Shown: piece by piece, positions 19,601 through 32,800 of the stretch
Numbering within the stretch: the stretch's first letter is position 1
Layout: the number at the start of each line of letters is the position of its first letter
Source of the DNA: Ridgeia piscesae
Lineage: Eukaryota > Annelida > Polychaeta > Sabellida > Siboglinidae
Reading direction: 5' to 3'
Assembly: GCA_025642075.2 (NCBI GenBank)
Contig: JAODUO010000037.1
Coordinates: 1,119,501 to 1,183,500, forward strand
Length of the DNA stretch: 64,000 nt
Translations under genes and position numbers: made by a program
Notes under the pieces: generated by a model
The model's input: the letters and a program-made list of their open reading frames with translations, nothing else
The model's database searches: none
Told to the model about the DNA's origin: nothing

Positions 19601-20854
19601 CAAGTGTTTTCCAAGGTTGAATTGTGAAATGTGTGGTGAAAGCTATGAAGTCTGTGATGTATGTTCTGAAAGAAGGTCTATTTTGAAATGGTAAAAACAT
19701 ACAGCTGTACTACTTAATTTATATATATTTCGGCTGGGTATAGAGGTGAAAAATTTAACCAGATTCTTGTTAAATGAGTAGTATACCTTTGGGACAGATG
19801 TTAGCAGTAGCTAGTAGCTACATGGTCCATTAGTAGGTATCAGTAGAATAGCAACCAGGACTAAAATAATGTTGATGTGTCACTTTCAGGAGTACCGCAC
19901 ACTGTTTGATGATGTGAGCAGCACAGCTGGGGAGAAGACACTGGAGGACAAGTTCTTTGAGCACGAGGTTTGTTATTCATTCACCTTTCTCACCTTATGT
20001 TACTATCAGCGGGTCATCTTTTCATGCTCAGTTGTAAGTTACATTTCATTCGTGAACATAGTTTGTAGACATTGAATATATTTGCCAATAATATTGTCCT
20101 GTACTGTCATGGTTTAGACCCAGCGGACCAACTGTTGCTGTTGAACGTGATTCACATTCACAACCTATTTTAAATAAACTAATAATTAAAAGCTTTGCAT
20201 AATATACCAATAACACCGATAATTTATAACTCAACACAAAATAAAAATTAAGATAAACTAATACAGAAATGCATAACGTCAACTATATATGCTGCGCTAT
20301 CTGACAATTATGCACAATTAGCTAAAGGCGCACGACATCGATACATGGCTATGACAGTAATTAGATATGAAAATGGGTGGAAGACGCAACATCAAATAAA
20401 TTTCACACTATCTAGATTCAACAATGGAGTTAAAACCAATAATCTAGTATTTATGATCCCATTTTTCAGTATTTAATTTTCTAGTTTTTTTTTTAGAATG
20501 TTTTGCGGGCCAACTGAAAACTGTTTGCGGATCAAATTTGGCCCACAGGCCAGGATTTGCGGATCCCTGATCGAGATGATAACACACACATGTTACCTGA
20601 TCAAAATGTTGTTTAATGATTTGTAAAGTGTTGTTATTGTAATATTAAATGACGTCTGTCCATCTACACATTTATGTGTATGTGCCTTGCAGGTGAAGCT
20701 GATGAAGAATGCTTTCATGCAGCAGTTCCACTTTGGCGTCTTCTACGCATTCATCAAGTTGAAGGAGCAGGAGTGTCGCAACATCATCTGGATTGCCGAG
20801 TGTGTGGCCCAGCGACATCGGGCCAAGATTGACAGCTACATCCCCATATTTTAG
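13602..20854 (+). CDS. ATP6V0D1: V-type proton ATPase subunit d (V0 sector)
   Basis: Eight exons: 13602-13722, 15365-15536, 17114-17292, 17886-17965, 18347-18424, 19255-19431, 19890-19967 and 20693-20854. Boundaries are GT-AG and total 1047 nt, 348 aa (human d1: 351 aa). Subunit d sits on the cytoplasmic face of the membrane V0 ring and couples the rotor stalk to the proteolipid ring of the vacuolar proton pump. The product begins [19 protein letters not shown] and contains [109 protein letters not shown] and the C-terminal [10 protein letters not shown], all family hallmarks. It is soluble, with no membrane segment. Intron 5 carries a minisatellite derived from its own exon 6 acceptor. The d2 paralogue name cannot be excluded, but invertebrates usually have one d gene. 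Confidence 0.97.
14755..15050 (+). mobile_element. Old tRNA-derived SINE copy C (ATP6V0D1 intron 1)
   Basis: A diverged relative of the SINEs at 36068 and 50055. Shared blocks are TGCTCCA(G/A)TTnA followed by CACTCAGCTGT, then GAnTnnCTGGCTAGA and, further on, GTAAAGTGTAnAG. The tRNA-like head is badly eroded. Confidence 0.65.
15703..16985. mobile_element. hAT-like DNA transposon with 5-bp target duplication (intron 2)
   Basis: The element starts CAGGGTTCAAATTTAGC and ends GCTAAATTCTAACCCTG, near-perfect inverted ends of 17 bp, each followed inward by GC-rich GGGGGCC palindromes. It is flanked by an exact 5-bp direct repeat ACCAT (15698-15702 and 16986-16990). It is 1283 bp long, so probably non-autonomous. 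Weak coding-like remains lie inside: 16154-16240 reads as a hydrophilic [12 protein letters not shown] segment ending at a GTAAGT, and 16743-16800 reads as an acidic [18 protein letters not shown] before a stop. A 5-bp duplication fits hAT5-type families rather than classic 8-bp hAT. Confidence 0.85.
18021..18127 (+). repeat. (CACT)n-like simple repeat in ATP6V0D1 intron 4
   Basis: Imperfect tandem CACT and CATC units about 55 bp downstream of the exon 4 donor. Confidence 0.9.
18740..19254 (+). repeat. 41-bp minisatellite derived from the ATP6V0D1 exon 6 3' splice site
   Basis: About 12 units, some 7 of them nearly identical (GATCATAACATTCTTGTAGT then GTGAAACAGATTGGGGGCAT). The unit matches the acceptor and first 36 nt of exon 6: TTGTAG-TTTGAGGCAGACCG in the gene against TTGTAG-TGTGAAACAGATTG in the repeat, then ATCATCACAATC against ATCATAACATTC. 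The last units become progressively more exon-like as they reach 19255. The array therefore repeats a 3' splice site. Confidence 0.85.
20100..20571. mobile_element. Probable hAT-type remnant in ATP6V0D1 intron 7
   Basis: The right end, read on the minus strand, is CAGGGATCCGCAAATCCTGG followed by CCTGTGGGCCAAATTTGATC, the look of hAT ends (CAGGGnTCnGCAA). The left end is not clearly defined, so the left boundary is a guess. Confidence 0.4.
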
Positions 20855-22100
20855 TGTCTTTCACTGCCCAGTCGGTTGTTTCAACCACTCATTATGATAG
20901 CCTTTGTTCAAGTAACAATGCACAATTTAACAACAATGCTCGTGAAATATGTTGGCACTTAATGCAGTATAAATACTTTGAAGCCTGATGAGGGAAGTAA
21001 TCATAAGGAAGCTACCAAAATGTTCATTTCTCATGTACATGGACAGAAGGGTGTCGTGTCGTGAAGTACTTATGGAACTGTAATTAGGTATATGTGATGC
21101 TGTATTATACAAGTGTCTACGTTTATGTAAATACACACTGTTTATGTCAGTGTGGAGTAGGGTGTATGTTATGGAAACCGTTCTCGGCCGTTGAGGATTG
21201 TACTAAAACTTGGCGATACTGTGGTGTGTTTCTGTATCCATGTACCCCCGGGGGTAGGTGTGATTGGTATGAATGGGTGTAAGTCTTATGTCTGTGTTAG
21301 GCCAGCCAGGTCACACTCTGGCACTGTTTCCATATGCTCATACGTGCCACAACATTCCAATGTGTAAATACAAAATAGAGAAGGAGGTTGGGGCTTTTCA
21401 CCAGTGATTGTAGCTCCAGCATCAAATGACTGCTTTATACACACGAACACTGGAACATTTGTCGTTCTGTGACACCAGCTGTGTAGATTACCCGTGTTGT
21501 CCCATTGTCGCCAACACTGAGTGAAAAGGCTGCTTAAATCCAAATGTGTTCAGAGGGTCACTTGTTTTCTTTGTAAAAAGGTTTCGGTTGAATGATGGCA
21601 ATATGATTGAAGTAGTTATTGATGTGTAGAACTGTCATAGTTGAATAAGGTACATGTGTTGACGATACAGTTTGTGCTGTCTTGTCCTTGTAGAGTTGTA
21701 CACTTGCTCAATGGCAACATCTCAACTTTACATCCATGCCATTATTGTCTTTGCAAGTAAATGGTGTACAAAAGTACATTTGGTTAAAGTAATCGACCTC
21801 AGAATCTAGTTTTGAAAGAAAGAAATCAGTGTTAACAGATATAAAATTAAATTCCTACACTAAAGATACAAATCGTATCATTAAGACCACTTAAAAATTT
21901 GTTTTATTTCTAAAAAATCAGCTTTCACCCTGGCATGATTTTATACTTTTTTTTCAGCCGACATATGTTCCATATCTTGTGTTTCTTAGTCTGAATATGG
22001 CATTTATGGTGGGACACTAATACTGTTACTGTGTATGTAGACATTAGAAACTAATAATGTTATTTGTGTAGGATGTTGAAAACAAGACAAATAAAACACT
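20855..22100 (+). other. ATP6V0D1 3' untranslated region
   Basis: No coding similarity follows the stop. The stretch runs to a canonical AATAAA and is best read as a 3' UTR of about 1.25 kb. Confidence 0.6.
22090..22095 (+). terminator. ATP6V0D1 poly(A) signal
   Basis: AATAAA, with a second AATAAA about 30 nt downstream, in the sense strand of ATP6V0D1 about 1.24 kb after the stop. Confidence 0.6.
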
Positions 22101-22629
22101 TAATATAGGAGAACACTAATAAATGTGTATAGCAAATGGTGTGCCATTGTTGCCTTTGTTTTGGAATATAATAATCATATGATATCAAATGATAATTCAT
22201 ATCAATGTTTCATTAATGATAGAGCACATAGTCTACAGTTAAAGCCATACAGTTAAAGCCATCATGTATATATATATGTATTAGTCACGTTAAAACCCTT
22301 ACTTCTCAATTACCCCGGTATGCCACTAGAAAATTCCTCATACAATGATATAAGACCACCATACATCAAGGATTGTTCTTAAATGGAAAACAAACTAATA
22401 TTTCTAGTTGTGTTACCTGCAAAGTATTGGTGTCTTCATTGAGCAAGTTTCCCTGCTTACATAGTGCCATATTCTGCACTTAGACCATTTGGAGCACTTC
22501 ACACATGAACCTGTGACATCATCTTATAACATTTGCTGCATTTGCAAAAAGCAAACTGCCATGCTCCAGTACTCTACAACGGTGTCGCTGGTCTTGTCCT
22601 GACATCACTGCCACCTGTACAACGGCACA

Positions 22630-23128
22630 GGCCAACTTAGATAGAGCTATGCGAGTACCTCGCGTAACCCGAATCCCAATCGAACAGCCGAGATCACTCG
22701 AGCACGTGACCATTTTTTACCTAGATTAGCAAGGTGAATCTTCAAGGCCGCTACTCGAGGCAATCGCAAGTTTTACAGGATTCACTTGAGTAAATGATGT
22801 CATCAGCAGTGACGGCCAATAGAACGTAGGCCCCTACCGCACACAAAATTAATTAAACTACATGACACACTCATTTAAATATGGATTAAAGTCGCCACAT
22901 TCTATGAATTATAATTTAAGACCAAGAAGATGAACGTCACAATTTAAACACTAAACAAATGATTACTTTATTTTATTTATTTACATAAAAGGTTTATGTC
23001 CGTGATCACGATCATCGTTGTTCAGTTGGATTACGCGCGTAGTACTGCGTGCGCAGTGTAAATTATCATAAACCAGATACCACGTTGGGGTTATGCGAGT
23101 AACTCGAGTAGCTCAATCGAAGTTGGCC
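22630..23128. mobile_element. MITE with about 45-bp terminal inverted repeats
   Basis: The left end reads GCCAACTTAGATAGAGCTAT then GCGAGTACCTCGCGTAACCC. The right end, reversed, reads GCCAACTTCGATTGAGCTAC then TCGAGTTACTCGCATAACCC; roughly 38 of 45 positions match. The interior is AT-rich and non-coding. It lies in the convergent gap between ATP6V0D1 and WDR89. Confidence 0.75.
22970..22981 (-). terminator. Probable WDR89 poly(A) signal inside the MITE
   Basis: TTTATTTTATTTATT-like plus-strand sequence gives AATAAA on the minus strand about 200 nt after the WDR89 stop. No AATAAA or ATTAAA is seen between the stop and the MITE edge. Confidence 0.45.
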
Positions 23129-23175
23129 ATACAGTCCCTGTATTATGTAACGTTCGTCATCTTCACAACATCCAT

Positions 23176-24760
23176 TCATCCTTCATGGCTGTGAGAGGCA
23201 GACTCCTGAGACGTCCGATGTCCTTTTGCATGCCGCCTGTTCTCTCCAACAGATCTCTTCGTGTGCAACCTGATTTTTGATGGTGCCTGAAAAATCAACG
23301 GAGGGTCAGACGATCAAGTTAGCATCCTAGTATGGATGGATGACATATGTCATGATGAAAAGTTGAAATTTTTTTTTAAAAGTACAGATGCCTACTTTGA
23401 GTGGATGCCTCCTCGTGACCTCTGCAGTGTTCTGGTGACCTTGACGTGGATGCCACAGACACAGCATGGAGTCCTCTCCTCCAGTCACAGCTACCTCGGC
23501 CTGTGAACACACATCATAAACAGTAAACATGCAATTTTGGCAAATATTTGAAAAAATTACCAATTTACTTTTATCAAACTTGTGAATTTTTTAAAGGACA
23601 AAGTAATTGATTTTATTATGTTAAACAGTATAGTGGGAGCTCTCCATTAAGGCCACCATCAAAGTTGGAGCAAAGTAACCTGAATAGCAAGGTGTTCATA
23701 CTAGTGAAACTAATGAGTAACTTCATATGCCTTTGTAATGTCGGTTTACCTGTGTGCAATGTGAGACAAAGTATAAAGCTCAGCTGGACATTCTAGGTAA
23801 AATAAAGCTAAATGCTTACCTATGTTCCTGGTAGGATAAAGCAGAAAATGTACCTATGCCAGGTAAAATAAAACTTACCTGAGCATCCCAGGTGAGACAG
23901 CGGACATCCTGTGAATGACCACCGTCCAGTGAGGATATGTACTCCAGACAGTCGGGGGACGATGCCCTCAGTAGGTGAAGGTGTCCACTGACAAAGGGAA
24001 ATTACCGTGAAGGTCAGACGTTATTGTTGTAGAATTGTAAACAGCATAAACTACAGTCCAACATCATCACAGCTCTAATGGATTTTAATGAAACACAAAT
24101 CTTAAATATAGTCAGACTGTTTAGTGTTATCTGTATAGCCTTATGATTCTGTTTATGAATATCAACTGGGTCATTTAAGCACTTTGAAGAGTCATCAGGA
24201 ATGATCCTTGCATAAAAATAGCAACTTCCGCTTTGTACACTACTTTGGATTATTTATGTGAAGTGCCTTAACAATTAGTTAGCAACTTGTGTGTACCAAG
24301 TGTAGGAGGGAGCAAGTAAAAACTGTAGAAATCAGTGTATGAACTTGTGTGTTCTCTACAAATGCCAGGGAAGGAAGCAAGCTATGTATATTGTAAATGA
24401 CACCATGCCTGCATTTGACTATCAATTTGAGCTGACGCCCTGAGGCAGGAGATTCAAAACACACACAAGTTTAGATAAAACGGGGGCAGATGGAGCTTCC
24501 TTCCCACCGTTGTAAACTTCTTATGCAATCGTCTGCCAGATGATGCCATTCCAGTACTTGTTGAATTAACCTCTCCATCATTTCACTGGTTTTCTTCTAG
24601 ATCATTCCTTCATAAGATCAATACATATATTTTCTAAAAGATCTGTGGATGTATTTATGTATATGTTAATATTTATCCTTTACAGTACACATGTAATGAC
24701 TTTGAATGCATAGAATGAACTTCCACTGGGGCCAAATATATATATATATATTATATATAT

Positions 24761-24826
<66 letters not shown>

Positions 24827-26800
24827 TAAAACAAAGGTGCCAGCTCCTCAGCCCAGAATTGGCTGAACAATAATTTGTAATGGGAAGTCTGCTGTCTAGA
24901 TCGTGGGAAAGTTAAAGATCAAAGGGTATTGCGGTTAACTCTGGTTGCCTCGGCATTATTGCCAATCAATTTTGTTTTGAAATTGGATGTTTTGTTTCTC
25001 ATTTGAATGTGTTGCAGGCGGAACCTTTCAAATTGTGAACATTATTCCAAGCTTAATAAAATAACTAAACATAAAATAGCTGGCAGTAAATCTTCAACTT
25101 ATGTTGTAGTCATAAGAAGATATTAATTGAAAAAGTAAAACCTATGAGCTGACACGTACGCTTTAAGTACAGTGTATAATCACCTCACAATGGCCTACCT
25201 GGGGGGTACATGTGTAAGACATGACCTTACCTGTGGTTGCCAGCCAGCACATGCAATCTGTTGTCTCCCATGGGCTGGAAGCAGTCAACGATATAATCCA
25301 ACTTCTTCTCTCCCTGTCACAAGCAATACAGACCACTTGAGACAGGAAAAGAAACATCTGTGTCAGCAATAAACAATGCAAAATGTTGTGTATTAAAATC
25401 CCAGAATGAAGACGAGCATGCACCGAACAACTAATAATTTGTTTTGTCTGCCTTATCTGGTTTATTAAAATTTGACATACACAAAGTGAATCGGCTGAAA
25501 TATGATAACTGTCATATCAAATGCAACTGTGTAGTTGTGCACCAGTACTCACCTGGAATGCGTCGCGCACATCCTTGATTTGTGTGACAGCGTCAAACTG
25601 CAAATGACACCAAGCTGTATGGAATACCAAACATGGCACGTCACACATAACACACCCCATGTAATTTGCTCCGTAAATCTTAGTTCGGGTTTGTAATTAT
25701 ACCATTATACCCCAGCGCTTTGTATATTGTCTAATAAAGTGCCAAAATGGGAGAATGCATTTTTAAAACACATCTAAACACACTCATTTCAAATATCGGG
25801 TGATACGTGCAAGTTCTATGACTTACCTCGTCCGTCTGCCAGACATGCACAGTTTCAATATGTGTGGTGCAGTAGACGGTGCACTCTCTTTCCCCGCACC
25901 ATCCTATATGACTTACCTCGTCCGCCTGCCAGACATGCACAGTTTCAATATGTGTGGTGCAGTAGACGGTGCACTCTCTTTCCCCGCACCATCCTATATG
26001 ACTTACCTCGTCCGCCTGCCAGACATGCACAGTTTGAATATGTGTGGTGCAGTAGACGGTGCACTCTCTTTCCCCGCACCATCCTATATGACTTACCTCG
26101 TCCGCCTGCCAGACATGCACAGTTTCAATATGTGTGGTGCAGTAGACGGTGCACTCTCTTTCCCCGCACCATCCTATATGACTTACCTCGTCCGCCTGCC
26201 AGACATGCACAGTTTCAATATGTGTGGTGCAGTAGACGTTGCACTCTTTCCCCGCACCATCCTATATGACTTACCTCGTCCGCCTGCCAGACATGCACAG
26301 TTTCAATATGTGTGGTGCAGTAGACGTTGCACTCTCTTTCCCCGCACCATCCTATATGACTCTGAAACACACAATCTCAAGTTACAGTATTTTCTCATAA
26401 CACCTATATGGGTCTTACTCTATTTTCCCTAAACTGTCACAAAATCCTGCAAAATATATGTTCGAACCAGGGTTGGGTCCAAATACACATACTGGGATCA
26501 AATAAAATTCAAATACGTTGCTTTTCCAGATTTCAATTCAATACAATTTTCCCATATAAATACTTTGAAATATTTGATTCAAATTAAATTCAAATACATT
26601 GCAATTTTTTATTCAAATAGTATTCAAATATACGGCCCATGCTTTAATTTTAGTATATCACAGTGGGTGGAATTGTTTCTCTAAATGTATTATTCGTGCA
26701 CAGCTTAAACCTGCCATACAACTTCAAAATTATGACATTATTTTTGAAGAGGATGTCGGGGTATAATGTTATTAAATAAAAAATCTTGCATAGTGTGTAA

Positions 26801-26850
<50 letters not shown>

Positions 26851-29800
26851 GTTCACCTTTCAGATTCTATCTCATGATTTACACTTGTTTTGTGAGTTTG
26901 TGTGAGTTTTACTTGAATGTAGTATTGCAAAAGTAAAATGCAACATTTCATTAATACATTTAAATTTTTTATAATGACGTGACATCTTGAATTTGACTAG
27001 ACCACCATACTAATTGGTAGGCAGGTTTACTAGTCAGCACTTATATTTACCTGTGTACCAACTAGTGGGAAGTTCTCCAACTGTTCTACCCCTGCACTGA
27101 AGGAAACCTGGCTTCTTTTGTGCTACCCAGAATGTTTACACACAAGTGACAGCAGGATTCTTTGAAGCACATTCCCAGTCAGTATGGGTGGTGATAGCTT
27201 CACTGGCTTCCCATTCATTCACTGATGCTAATGCTTCACCAAGCAGCTTCAGTGCTGCCTGCCCACTACTGACCCTACCAGAGGTGTGAAGAACATTCTG
27301 TCTTGACCCTTGACCCAGTCAGACTATGTGAGGCAATGGTTTGCCTTTCTTGGTAATTTGTTATGTTTATTCGATTGTATTTGCCAAAAAAAAAAAATTC
27401 AGACTAAATATCAACTACAAATTCATGTCCTTTTGTGACATCCAATTCAAATACAAATAAACAAAATTGCTGTATTCAAATACAAATTCAAATAGGTATT
27501 TGGACCCACATACAAATTACACTGCACTTTCATATTTACACAAACATTTTAGATGAGGAATTGTTCCTTTGCTCAGTAAATTCTTCAGAAGGTCAGTTTA
27601 AACACTTATCATTTCATATTATATCTCTATTCACATTTAAAGTTCTTAAACAATTAAATCTAAAACAATGTTTTAATCGATGATGATTGACATGTAGTTA
27701 TATAAACTCACGACTGATGACTCTGAGTTGAGAGTTCCCTGCAAGGCGTCGTCCTCTGTCTCTTGGCTGACATCAAACACACACACGAGTCCATCAGTTG
27801 ACCCTGTCAGCAGTCTGTCTCGGTCATGAGGGTGAAAACACACCTGTACAAGACAACGAGTCTTACATGTTGACTGGAAATAGGTTCCTCCATATTTTCC
27901 AGCTGCCAAACACAGTCAGTTTAGTATTCTCATGAGAGATAAGTCGTTGTCAGAATTAACCAAACTGCATCAGAGATATGTCTGCCATGTTGTGGTGAGA
28001 TAAATTTCACCATCTATGTGGCATACCACCTTATTCTCCCAGGCATGGATGTCAGGTAGGAGTGGCAATATAGCTGGGAGGAATAAAATGAGAAAGTTTC
28101 AAAAACAGCAATAGCTAGACTTTAGCAATGATCTTATCAATAAACTGTTAGATGGTCTGACCATCTGATTTATTAAAATGATTTTCACTAGTACCAGCCT
28201 CTATCAAAAATTACAAAATTATCCATTTCATATAGCTTTTGAAAGTAAGCTCAGTCTGCAGATAATCTGGCAAAACTGGAACTGTGATACACTGAGTGAG
28301 ATAAGACTGGAACAGTGATACACTGAGTGAGATAAGACGGAACAGTGATACACTGAGTGAGATAAGACCGGAACAGTGATACACTGAGTGAGATAAGACT
28401 GGAACAGTGATACACTGTGTGAGATAAGACTGGAACAGTGATACACTGAGTGAGATAAGACTGGAACAGTGATACACTGAGTGAGATAAGACTGGAACAG
28501 TGATACACTGAGTGAGATAAGACTGGAACAGTGATACACTGAGTGAGATAAGACTGGAACAGTGATACACTGAGTGAGATAAGACTGGAACAGTGATACA
28601 CTGAGTGAGATAAGACTGGAACAGTGATACACTGAGTGAGATAAGACTGGAACAGTGACACACTGAGTGAGATAAGACTGGAACAGTGATACAATGTGTG
28701 AGATAAGACTGGAACAGTGACACACTGAGTGAGATAAGACTGGAACAGTGATACAATGTGTGAGATAAGACTGGAACAGTGACACACTGAGTGAGATAAG
28801 ACTGGAACAGTGATACACTGTGTGAGATAAGACTGGAACAGTGATACACTGAGTGAGATAAGACTGGAACAGTGATACACTGAGTATTTTAAGACTGGAA
28901 CAGTGATACACTGAGTGAGATAAGACTGGAACAGTGATACACTGAGTGAGATAAGACTGGAACAGTGATACACTGAGTGAGATAAGACTGGAACAGTGAT
29001 ACACTGAGTGAGATAAGACTGGAACAGTGATACACTGAGTGATACACTGAGTGAGATAAGACTGGAACAGTGATACACTGAGTGAGATAAGACTGGAACA
29101 GTGATACACTGAGTGAGATAAGACTGGAACAGTGATACACTGAGTGAGACAAGACTGGAACAGTGATACACTGAGTGAGATAAGACTGGAACAGTGATAC
29201 ACTGAGTGAGATAAGACTGGAACAGTGATACACTGAGTGAGATAAGACTGGAACAGTGATACACTGAGTGAGATAAGACTGGAACAGTGATACACTAAAG
29301 TGAGATAAGACTGGAACAGTGATACACTGAGTGAGATAAGACTGGAACAGTGATACACTGAAACAAGTGATACACTGAGTGAGATAAGACTGGAACAGTG
29401 ATACACTGAGTGAGATAAGACTGGAACAGTGATACACTGAGTGAGATAAGACTGGAACAGTGATACACTGAGTGAGATAAGACTGGAACAGTGATACACT
29501 GAGTGAGATAAGACTGGAACAGTGATACACGTGAGTGAGATAAGACTGGAACAGTGATACACTGAGTGAGATAAGACTGGAACAGTGATACACTGAGTGA
29601 GATAAGACTGGAACAGTGATACACTGAGTGAGATAAGACTGGAACAGTGATACACTGAGTGAGACAAGACTGGAACAATGATATACTGAGTGAGACAAGA
29701 CTGGAACAGTGATACACTGAGTGAGACAAGACTGGAACAGTGATACACTGAGTGAGACAAGACTGGAACAGTGATACACTGAGTGAGATAAGACTGGAAC

Positions 29801-32800
29801 AGTGATACACTGAGTGAGACAAGACTGGAACAGTGATACACTGAGTGAGATAAGACTGGAACAGTGATACACTGAATGAGACAAGACTGGAACAGTGATA
29901 CACTGAGTGAGATAAGACTGGAACAGTGATACACTGAGTGAGATAAGACTGGAACAGTGATACACTGAGTGAGATAAGACTGGAACAGTGATACACTGTG
30001 TGAGATAAGACTGGAACAGTGATACACGGAGTGACACAGGACAACACAGTGCTGAGTCAACAGACCTGTGTGATGTCGTCATGGTGTGATTCTGAGTAAC
30101 ATCCGAGAGGCTGGGGCTTCCTCGTGTCCCTGTAAGTGGCAACACAAGTATCTTCTATCACATCCACAGACATAGTGCAACTTGTATTTAAAGGTTTCAG
30201 ACATGGAAACAAAATTTACACTAATGCATTTCAACATAGACTCAACTAAACAAAATAATTGACAACCCGTTGTATGACTAAATTATCTTGGGTTTTTTTC
30301 GTGTGGAATAGTTAGTAACAAGAGTGATGCATATATAATGTCTTACATTCTTAATGTCTGTTGTTGACTAAAATGGTTGACTCCAATGGCACACATCAAC
30401 AACACAGTTTAACGCATGTTAAAAAGTTATGAGCTGGACTTGTTTTTATGCGGCAGTTTCTTTAATGGCTAAATTTGTGTCTGTCATTTTCTTTTAAGAG
30501 AAAACCTCTCCTGACAAACTTGAAGTCACATAATACAACATGTAGATTATAGTATCTGTTTTATCCAAATACAACATAATACATAATGTAGACTGTACAG
30601 TGTAGTATCTATTTTCATGGAAACAAATTAAGAGACGCCTACGACGAATCAATGACCATATTTTACCAGAACAAAATGAAGACGCCATCATGGTCTGTGG
30701 CGTCTGTCCCAGTGCAGAGGAGACGGTCATCACAGCTGATATCAAATGAACTGAAGGCGTCTGTGTCACCTTCACATCCTGCATCAAGGTCACATTTGGG
30801 TCAAAACACAATACTGGTACAAAAAAATGGGACGTCTCACTTCTAAATTCAAAGGCATAATTTAGATTGATTTGAACGTGACATACTTCATGGTTAAGAG
30901 GTGATAACATGAAGTTGATATGTAAGACAGGTAACATTGATACAAATTGAGGTAAATATGACCATGACATCCTGATTAGGCTTAATTTGAGAACCAGCAA
31001 GATCCATTTATTAGATATGATGGACATTTTTTCTACTCCATAACAGCTTTATGTTCTCTAAGTAACGGTATCACATTTACCGTACTGGTTGAGAGCAGTA
31101 GGAAACAGACAAATATATCAAATATATGGTCACTACAGGTCACAGGTAGGTTGGAGCTGGCTAAAAGTTAACATAACCCAAGAGCCTTAAAGCTAAACAA
31201 ATTCTGTCAAGGTAAAATCCAGCAGAATAGGCTTAATGTATGAAAATGCAGTGGTAACCAAGGCAGTATGTAACATGGTCAATGTGTACGAGTACTGCGT
31301 TCTGGCCTATATATATAAATAATGGAATATGTAACTGTAAGTTGCCATGGTTACCTGTAAAGATCTGCACGGCATCTTTCATGTTACTTCTTGTGTCCCA
31401 ACATCTAAAACAAATGTCATTATTCAGATTCATGCACTGTGACATTAACTTGTGACAATACTTGATTGCATATAGATGACAGTTACATGATGCCAATTTG
31501 TTTTGTTTTTATTTTTGTATTTGCAGTTTTTTTATTTTTTTGTATATCAGAAATACAGTGTATTCACATATTTGTTACCTGATATTTTGAGTAATTCAAT
31601 GGCCACCATGTTCAAGAAACCGTATGTACAGTGATGGTGGAAAACCAGACAACCTCATGAAAATGCTTAAGGTTCTAGAGTGGAGGAGCGTGTTGGGGAG
31701 TGGAGAGGGTCCCCAGGCTGGAGGAAATGTCAACCGAAGGCGGAAGAGCTTTTCCTTTACAAAAAAGCCAACGGCATCCCCAACTCTGGGACATATTTGC
31801 AAGTGATGTTATGATGAATTTCCTCATAGCATTGACCTAAAGATGTGGATGTCATGCCACAATCTATGTGGATGTCATGTCACAATCTATGTGGACAGTG
31901 GATGTCATGTCACAATCTATGTGGACTGTGGATGTAATGTCACAATCTATTTGGACAGTGGATGTCATGTCACAATCTGTGTAGATGTCATATCAAAAAA
32001 TGTGTGGATGTCATGGATAATCTGTGTGAATGTCATGTTACAATCTGTGTGAATGTCATGTTACTATCTGTGTGGATGTCATGTTACCATATGTGTGGAT
32101 GTCATATTACAATCTGTGTGGATGTCATGTTACAAGCTGTGTGAATGTCATGTTACAATCTGTGTGAATGTCATGTTACGATCTGTGTGGATGTCATGTT
32201 ACAATCTGTGTGGATGTCATGTCACAATCTGTGTGGATGTCATGTGTCACAATCTGTGTGGATGTCATGTGTCACAATCTGTGTGGATGTCATGTGTCAC
32301 AATCTGTGTGGATGTCATGTGTCACAATCTGTGTGGATGTCATGTGTCACAATCTGTGTGGATGTCATGTGTCACAATCTGTGTGGATGTCATGTGTCAC
32401 AATCTGTGTGGAAGTCATGTGTCACAATATGTGTGGATGTCATGTGTCACAATCTGTGTGGAAGTCATGTGTCACAATATGTGTGGATGTCATGTCACAA
32501 TCTGTGTGGATGTCATGTTATAATCTGTGTGGATGTCATGTGTCACAATCTGTGTGGATGTCATGTGTCACAATCTGTGTGGATGTCATGTGTCAAAATC
32601 TGTGTGGATGTCATGTGTCACAATCTGTGTGGATGTCATGTGTCACAATCTGTGTGGATGTCATGTCACAATCTGCATCTCAATAAGAAAAATGGGGCAA
32701 CAGGCCCTACAGTCCTTTGAACTATATGGTGACTTCTTACATGTTCCTTGGTAGTCAAATGTTGCCAGAAAGCTGTAACTTAGTGTTCAAATTTGCATTA

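Noticed and set aside
28228..30060. Open frame of about 610 codons rich in Ser, Val, Leu and Cys
   Set aside because: It is the 31-bp minisatellite read in one frame; similar frames exist in the other two minus-strand phases and the array sits in a WDR89 intron.
31843..32720. Cys/His-patterned repeat protein resembling zinc fingers
   Set aside because: Frame of the 23/25-bp minisatellite; the Cys/His pattern follows from the DNA unit and shifts between frames.
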